Assembly (NCBI RefSeq): GCF_037975245.1
Contig: NC_092574.1
Location: 11,311,213-11,375,212 of the forward strand
Direction: 5' to 3'
Origin: Apostichopus japonicus
Lineage: Eukaryota; Echinodermata; Holothuroidea; Aspidochirotida; Stichopodidae
Length of the DNA stretch: 64,000 nt
Shown: piece after piece, positions 54,885-64,000 of the stretch
How the letters are laid out: every line of letters starts with the position of its first letter
Position numbering within the stretch: the stretch's first letter is position 1
Program-made: the position numbers and the translations under genes
The notes under the pieces: model-generated
Seen by the model: the letters and a program-made list of their open reading frames with translations, nothing else
Database searches by the model: none
Told to the model about the DNA's origin: nothing

Positions 54885-57345
54885 TCGTCAATGATACCGT
54901 GGACTTCATACGAACAAACAAAGATGGCCCTTTCTTCTATTATTTTGCGCTCATGCACCCACACGCACCGTTTTCAATTTAGAGGATCGTCGGCAAGGGG
55001 TAAGGTGACTCTGTCAGGGGTAAGGTGACTCTGTCAGGGGTGAGGTCAATCGGACAGGGGTGGAGTCACTCGGCCAGGGGTGGAGACACTCGGCCAGGGG
55101 TGGAGTCACTCGGCCAAGGGTGGAGTCACTTGGCCAGGGGTAAGGTCACTCGGCCAGGGGAGGGGTCACTCGGCCAGGGGAAAAGATTACTCGGTCAGGG
55201 GTAAAGTCATTTGGCCAGGGTAAGGTCAATCGGCCAGGGGCGGAGTCACTTGGCTAGCACCGTTGTTTCATCAGCTCAATTTAGAGGATCGTCGGCCAGG
55301 GGTAAGGTCAATCGACCAGGGGAAAGAACACTCGGCCAGGGGTTAAGGTCAATCGGCCAGGGTGGAGTCACTTGGCTAGGGGTGGAGTCACTCGGCTAGG
55401 GGTGGAGTCACTCGACCAGGGGTAAGGTCATTTGGCCAGGGTAAGGTCAATCGGCCAGGGGTGAAATCACTCGAGCAGGAATGGAGTCGTTCAGCCAGGC
55501 GTGGAGTCACTTGGCTAGAGGTGAAGTCACTTTGCTAGGGTAAGGCCACTCGGCCAGGGGTAAGGTCACTTGGCCAGTACAGTCCAGCTGTTATTTTTGA
55601 CATCGTCGTGTCAACGGTACATCATCAATGATTGACATATTCTCCACACGCTAGCCTGCATGGGAGGGGTGGGGTGTCTGTTGGAACTAGTAAAATCCAC
55701 GGGTCGGCTGATTGGGGCCCAGACACAATATGAAAAAGGCCGGGAATAAATTGCAATAAAGAAAAGTGTATTCTCATTTCTACATTATGCTGGTATACTG
55801 AAGGAAAGAAGGGTGCTAAAAGGGGGTCCGATGACGTAATTGTTCCAGGCCCGACCTGAAATCCAAACTTGGTTTCTCCGGGAATGGATCTACAGGGATC
55901 TACATTGGTGTTAATTTCTATATTTATATTGATTTATTTTAGAAAAAAACTCCGTGTGATGGAAACCATCGTTAAGATAAAAGTTAAAATGCATCATATG
56001 TAATTCTCTATATTCATTGTAAGATATCCGTATAAGAGACTTCCATTTCAAACGTCGTTCTTTGCACAAAGCTCTCAGAAACATCTGTCACTTTTAGTAA
56101 GGATTAGGGATTTGAAATCTTTCTATAGAAGCCTATTTAAACGATCCATTAACTTTTGTCAAGTTTAATTACGATCCAGAGCGAAGTTCTAGTTCGTGGA
56201 GAAGTCAATTTATCTTATCTCCAAAAAGTTGTTATTCAGCCACTGCTTTGCCGCAAAATTTCTAGTTTTGTTCCAATAAAGATGTACAAGTCAGAGGGCC
56301 TGGCGTTCTCATCCAAGTAGGATCTTCTTCCGATGCATTTTTACACTCCACCCCCCCCCCACACTCCCGCGAGTTTATCTCCACAGAAGAAGATCCTGCT
56401 AGGATCAATTTGTCAGGACCTGTAACTTTTACATTTTTACCAACGCAGGCTTTCCTTGCAGTAGATAAGGAGTTTGCTAACAGTTTTTGTCTCTCTATTT
56501 TCAGTGAAGAATATATATTGCATAACCATTTTGTCTATTAAATATTAAAAATATTAAAGGTGCATATGGTGACAACATCAATGAATTAAGTTGGGCAGTA
56601 GGTACCATTATCAAAGAGTTGGAAGAACTGGAAATCGCAGAAGATACCTTAGTGGTTTTCATGTCCGATCATGGACCTCATTTAGAATATTGCTTGGATG
56701 CAGGGAATCCGGGAATATTTCGAGGTGAGTCTATATTAAGACGGATCAGTCTGTAAGTTTGTTTTAACGGCATAACATAACCCCACGTTCGCTCTTTGTT
56801 AGAAATGAATTTATCGAGAATTTATTGATGTTTGCGGGGGGGGGGGGGGGGGGAGTACCCCATATGTCTTTAATACTCGATGTATTGAAAACATTTACTT
56901 AACCTGCTTCTTCTAAATTTAGATCTTCGTGAACTGTTTTCTCCTTATCCTTTTATTGGCTATTTAGGAGTCAAATGGTGCATTTTGATTCATAGTTAGA
57001 CTTTAAAATATGCTCTATAGTTAGGTCTGTACGCATACTTGTCCTAATAAACACTATACGCAACTTCCAGATGTAAAATTGGAAGATGGGGCGGGGGGGG
57101 GGGGTGCGAGGGGGAAGGTTTCAAATGAAATCGTCAGTGCTCTCGACCTGTTTTCAATATTTGTGGATCTGGCTGACGGTGAAATGCCCACTGACGTAGA
57201 GCACGATGGTGTCAACGATGTCTCCGTGCTCCTTGGAAAAGAGCCCTCTACTAGGGATGTCATATTCTTTTATAACCGCGATATTCTTTTCGCGGTCCGG
57301 TCCGGTAAATATAAACTCCATTTCTTTCACTCAAGCCGAGAATGA
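54885..57345 (+). pseudogene. Arylsulfatase pseudogene (partial exons 4, 5, 6)
   Basis: The plus-strand order mirrors the functional gene. The exon 4 remnant at about 54888-54995 keeps [17 protein letters not shown], but a deletion shifts the frame into a stop. Exon 5 (56560-56724) is intact, with splice sites and few changes. Exon 6 survives only as about 57119-57330, from [14 protein letters not shown] to SGKYKLHFF; its 5' part (including FEGGYRVP) and its 3' end are deleted, and a one-base insertion shifts the frame near 57330. Exons 1-3 are missing, so no active enzyme can be made. Partial transcripts are possible. Confidence 0.88.
54990..55580 (+). repeat. Expanded donor-derived minisatellite, arm B
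   Basis: About 30 copies of GGTGGAGTCACTCGGCCAGG and GGTAAGGTCA variants. Within it, at about 55258-55300, lies a second copy of the end of exon 4 (CACCGTTGTTTCATCAGCTC onward), so the array has re-duplicated exon sequence together with repeat units. Confidence 0.85.
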
Positions 57346-57840
57346 TTTACTTACAAATAGAATTACATCAAACTGTTATCAAATTCTTTCTTTTATTAGG
57401 ATAATGTTCTTTTAAGGACGATTTTATTTGATTAATTTGTTTACTTTGTCGAGATAGATGATATTTTACCGGCCTTCCGTTTGTTAGCTTTATATTTCTT
57501 AAACATGTACGGTGAACGATTTGCAAAACCATGCTCGATTAGAAATTTTTCTAGTTAGCATTAAGTCCTTCTTTTTGCAGATCTGAAAGTTTTAGTATAT
57601 ACTTACTTGCACTTCCTATTACTAATAATATTTGCATTAAGTGGTAATTATTTGCATAAAACTGTTGTTCAGGCATAAAAAAATAAAAAAATTATTTGGC
57701 AATTCAGTAAATGGAAAGTAAGTACAATTTAACTAAAACCTTTTGTATGTTAATGTTGTGTTGCAATGATTGCATGAATGTTAGGTGTTACCTAGTGTAC
57801 ACGTGAAGCAATTACTAACCCCCACCCCCCCCCCCTACTC

Positions 57841-58364
57841 CCCCAATATCCTTCACTCGTGTTGAAACAGTGCACACTCGTAGGGTTGTAGGGATCAGTT
57901 CATGAACTGCCTCGCAGACCAGCACTTCTGTTTATTATAACCAAATGACAATCATTACTTTCTATACTTCAATAGCGCCCATCTCCACAATATTGACAAA
58001 GTAAATAATTAATCGTCAATGTCTGACAATTTAACGAGTCTGTTTCAACCAGCAAGATTCAGAGCAGGAAATCACAGCCTTGACTGGTTATGTTCCTACC
58101 GATGACTGACCTATGAGGCTCATAAAACACGGTATAGGGAGGGCCAATAGAAGCATACTACTATCTTTTCCCGTACTGTATATCAAGAATGCTGCACTCT
58201 AAGAGATTACCCGTTTCTCCTTAGTTTTTTCTTTTCTTAGTTGAGTACCGGTACCCCTCTTTCCTAGCATTACGTTAACCCCCTTCACTCCAAAGGTTAC
58301 TGACATCTTATTGTTCTTCGTCTCGACACACCCAAAAAGGTATTGTCGGTCTTCGTAAGGCAAT
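57841..58364. other. Non-coding stretch beyond arm B
   Basis: No gene seen. The mirror of arm A ends near 57840 at a C-run. Confidence 0.45.
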
Positions 58365-58535
58365 ATATATATTTGAAATTTTAATGAGATGTAAAATCCA
58401 GAACAGTGAAAGACAAAAACTTCCATTCCGTACCGGGATTTGAACACGAGCCGGGCCCGCTTTATATACTGACACCCTAACCAACTAGGCAATTGGCACT
58501 AGTTGATTTGGCTGGCCAGAGGTTCGAAACCAAAT
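58365..58535 (-). mobile_element. tRNA-derived SINE, copy 3
   Basis: On the minus strand: GGTTTCGAACCTCTGGCCAG, CTAGTTGGTTAGGGTG, GTTCAAATCCCGGTACGG, then 'ttcactgttctggatttt' and a short TA tail near 58365. Same family and order as copies 1 and 2. A 97-codon minus-strand frame across it is an artefact. Confidence 0.65.
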
Positions 58536-58744
58536 ATCGAACAATATATCAAAGATTATTGCCGACTTAACCCATTCAGATTCAGCACCGTTGCATAATA
58601 TATTTTTTTCTAGACAAACTGAAAAGGGTTACATAACATGTTCTTTGGGTTCATAAAAGTGTTTTATGCTTTCTTATAAGTTTTGCGTAGCATCTGAGGT
58701 ATTGAATAATAACCTGCGAGTTACTGCGTGTTAGACGAAGTAAA

Positions 58745-59355
58745 ATAGGCTCTCGGTGGTTTATGAAACTAAGATGCTTGAAGGGTCATTTCGCCAACAT
58801 TAATAGTGGTAACTATAGTTTCTCGGTGACTGATGAACCTTAGGTGTTTGATGGGCCATTTCTCCAACATTAAAAGTGGTAAATAATCTATCGGTGTCTG
58901 ATGAACCTTAGATGCTTGAAGGGTCATTTCTCCAACATTAAAAGTGGTAACTAGTTTCTCGGTGTCTCATGAACCTTAGATGCTTGAAGGGTCATTTCTC
59001 CAACATTAAAAGTGGTAACTAGTTTCTCGGTGATTGATGAACCTTAGATGCTTGAAGGATCATTTCTCCAACATTAAAAGTGGTAAATAGTCTCTCTCTG
59101 ACTGATGAACTTTAGATGCTTGAAGGATCATTTCTCCAACATTAAAAGTGGTAACTAGTTTCTCGGTGTCTCATGAACCTTAGATGCTTGAAGGATCATT
59201 TCGCCAACATTAAAAGTGGTAAATAATCTATCGGTGTCTGATGAACCTTAGATGCTTGAAGGGTCATTTCTCCAACATCGAAGGTGGTTACTATAGTCTA
59301 TCGGTGATTGATGAACCTCAGATGCTCGAAGGGTCATTTCTCCAACATTTTAAGT
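58745..59355. repeat. 68-bp minisatellite, about nine copies
   Basis: Direct repeats with a 68-70-bp period carrying GATGAACCTTAGATGCTTGA, GGGTCATTTCTCCAACATTA and AAAGTGGTAA, with few substitutions. It ends about 0.5 kb before the TATA box of the transporter gene. Confidence 0.92.
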
Positions 59356-59889
59356 GGAATAGCAGTGACTTTGTCAATCATATCAAAGTCAATTTGGTGC
59401 CTAAAGTTATCCTTTAGTTCTTTGTTTATCAATGAAGTCACAAACGACATGTTTACTAGCTGTCCTTTATTGTTGTTATTGCTTCTAATGCATACAATCG
59501 TATACAGAGTAGGAAAATAAAAAAACTCATTGACCTTGCTTCTGTACTAAAGTAAACGCATAACAATTGACCCAGCTGCATACATTTGTTTTCTAGACTC
59601 TTTTTATACTTTGAAAAGAAAAAAAGGCTACCATCTTCTATCTATTTAGGCCTATGTCAATTCTTTTATCAGAATCGAAGATGACGATGTCAATAACAGA
59701 TTATTGTTAAATCATAAATCGATTGACACGATGTTGACAAAGCTATCTTTATCGTCTCATAAAAACAAATTATATAATAGTTGAATGCAAGTTTGGTAAG
59801 CAAACTCACCATCAGTTAAATTGAAGCCTTTGAGGTAAAACGACAATAGTGCTAATACAGCCAATACATGAGCCGATAGCTATAGTCGG
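59356..59889. other. Upstream region of the transporter gene
   Basis: No exon seen. Leads into the candidate core promoter. Confidence 0.5.
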
Positions 59890-59896
59890 TATAAAA
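59890..59896 (+). promoter_or_regulatory. Candidate TATA box of the MFSD6-like gene
   Basis: TATAAAA lies 80 bases before the ATG at 59970, giving a predicted start near 59920 and a leader of about 50 bases. A small inverted repeat (AATGCC...GGCATT) lies just downstream. Confidence 0.5.
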
Positions 59897-59969
59897 TGCG
59901 GTAATGCCTGTCGGCATTTTTTAGTTTAGCTGTTTCTGACACTGAGTAAATTTTGAGCTACTCTAAATC

Positions 59970-63162
<3,193 letters not shown>

Positions 63163-64000
63163 CGCGGTGTCATTTGGAGGGATAAGAGGGGTGGGGGGGG
63201 GGGTGGGGCGGAAATTTAGTTTATATGCATTATGACCATGTGAAAGATGGACAGCTCATAGTACTTGTAGATTTTTAGCAACTAAGTTGGTCTATTATAC
63301 AATGACATTAAGAATGAATATGCAAAGTAGCTGGATCACGTAGTTTAACACCGTACACACGAGCTCCTAACGAATGACGGCAATTTTCGAGGTGTCAAGC
63401 TTTTATTAACAAAACATTAATTTGTCGATAACTGTTAGTTGCCCGACTGATTAATGGTAAAAAAAAAGATAAATATATTTTCTTTCATCATACACCTAGT
63501 GGTATCCTCTAAAATTCGAACGTAGTCATTATTAGTCATAAATAACGCAATTGCATCATACGTATATACAATTAAGCATTACTTGGTCATATGAAACAAG
63601 AGCAGTTATGTATTATTTGCATGCACCCATGGTACCTTAAGAGGGCACGTCTCTATTTCGAGGCATTTCGGAAACCTACTTTTAAGTGGTGTGGTGTAGA
63701 GGGAATACAAAACAAAATCCAATAAACCATAAACTATGTGTGTATAGGAGATCAAGCGCTTCCCATTAATGGAAACGGAGCCGATTAAACTAACCACAGA
63801 CCATAAAGCCCATTTGTATTGTGATTCAATTGTGACCCCCTATTCCTTTTTCTCTTTCTCCTTTGGGATTCGAAGTAAACTGCTGTTATATGTATAGCTC
63901 TAGAATAAAGTAGAAAGATAGACACAATTTTTTTCTTGCAATTGTTTTTTTTAAATATCTTTAGTATTGGTATCAGGCAGGCGCGGCGGAACGGAAAAAT
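63163..64000. other. 3' untranslated and downstream region
   Basis: A G-run lies at about 63190-63207. AATAAA at 63904-63909 is a candidate poly(A) signal for the transporter gene, implying a 3' UTR of about 750 bases if used. No further exon seen. Confidence 0.45.
63904..63909 (+). terminator. Candidate poly(A) signal of the transporter gene
   Basis: AATAAA within TAGAATAAAG about 740 bases after the stop codon. No nearer canonical signal was noticed. Confidence 0.45.

Larger units (their letters stand above)
52430..57840 (-). repeat. Inverted segmental duplication, arm B (deleted arm)
   Basis: Reverse complement of arm A with large losses: the parts matching 39560-40670, roughly 40905-41050, 42975-45640 and 45900-47060 are missing. 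It also carries a private insertion (about 53602-53950) and an expanded minisatellite. Aligned blocks look highly similar, clearly above chance across kilobases. Confidence 0.85.

Noticed and set aside
55211-55399. Frame with repeated SIGQG-like words, and the 42674-43105 frame beyond exon 4
   Set aside because: The first is a translation of the minisatellite. In the second, only the part up to the donor at 42856 is exon.
58801-59300. CTGATGAA words in the 68-bp repeat as possible hammerhead cores
   Set aside because: A CCTT/AAGG stem follows, but the required GAAA box is absent (GTCATTTC instead), so the core is incomplete.

Overview
The window is animal nuclear DNA, AT-rich and low in coding density, with spliced genes, long introns, many (TA)n tracts and many decayed DNA transposons. 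The gene content is an invertebrate arylsulfatase, a secreted TIL/EGF/fibrinogen-domain protein and an MFSD6-like transporter. With tRNA-derived SINEs and many TAGGCCTA words, this suggests an invertebrate deuterostome, most likely an echinoderm and perhaps a sea cucumber. The lineage is inference; the gene models were read by hand from splice sites and unbroken phase.

Layout. 0-1 kb: one minus-strand exon of an unidentified membrane-anchored protein. 1-28 kb: no host gene recognised; repeats include a 444-bp palindrome, MITE-like inverted-repeat elements, three hAT-type elements with TIRs (two with exact 8-bp target duplications, one with an imperfect one), a CACTA-like element, SINEs, minisatellites and three hammerhead-ribozyme-like motifs. 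28.9-38.6 kb (+): a six-exon gene for a secreted 434-residue protein (signal peptide, unknown domain, TIL, TILa-like, EGF-like, fibrinogen C-terminal domain) whose first intron carries a 4.6-kb hAT element. 40.3-46.5 kb (-): a complete six-exon arylsulfatase gene (519 residues). 52.4-57.8 kb: an inverted, deleted copy of the 39-51 kb region holding a sulfatase pseudogene. 58-59.4 kb: a SINE and a 68-bp minisatellite. 59.9-63.2 kb (+): a four-exon MFSD6-like transporter gene (485 residues), with a TATA box and a candidate poly(A) signal.

The host genes show no sign of a shared pathway. The fibrinogen-related protein is probably an extracellular lectin or matrix factor, the sulfatase a secretory or lysosomal enzyme, and the transporter an integral membrane protein.

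The most unusual signals are: (1) hammerhead-like motifs inside inverted-repeat insertions flanked by 17-19-bp direct repeats, resembling Penelope-like elements or retrozymes; (2) the large decayed inverted duplication around the sulfatase gene; (3) a minisatellite that seems to have grown from the exon 4 splice-donor junction of the sulfatase gene and has expanded in the pseudogene arm.
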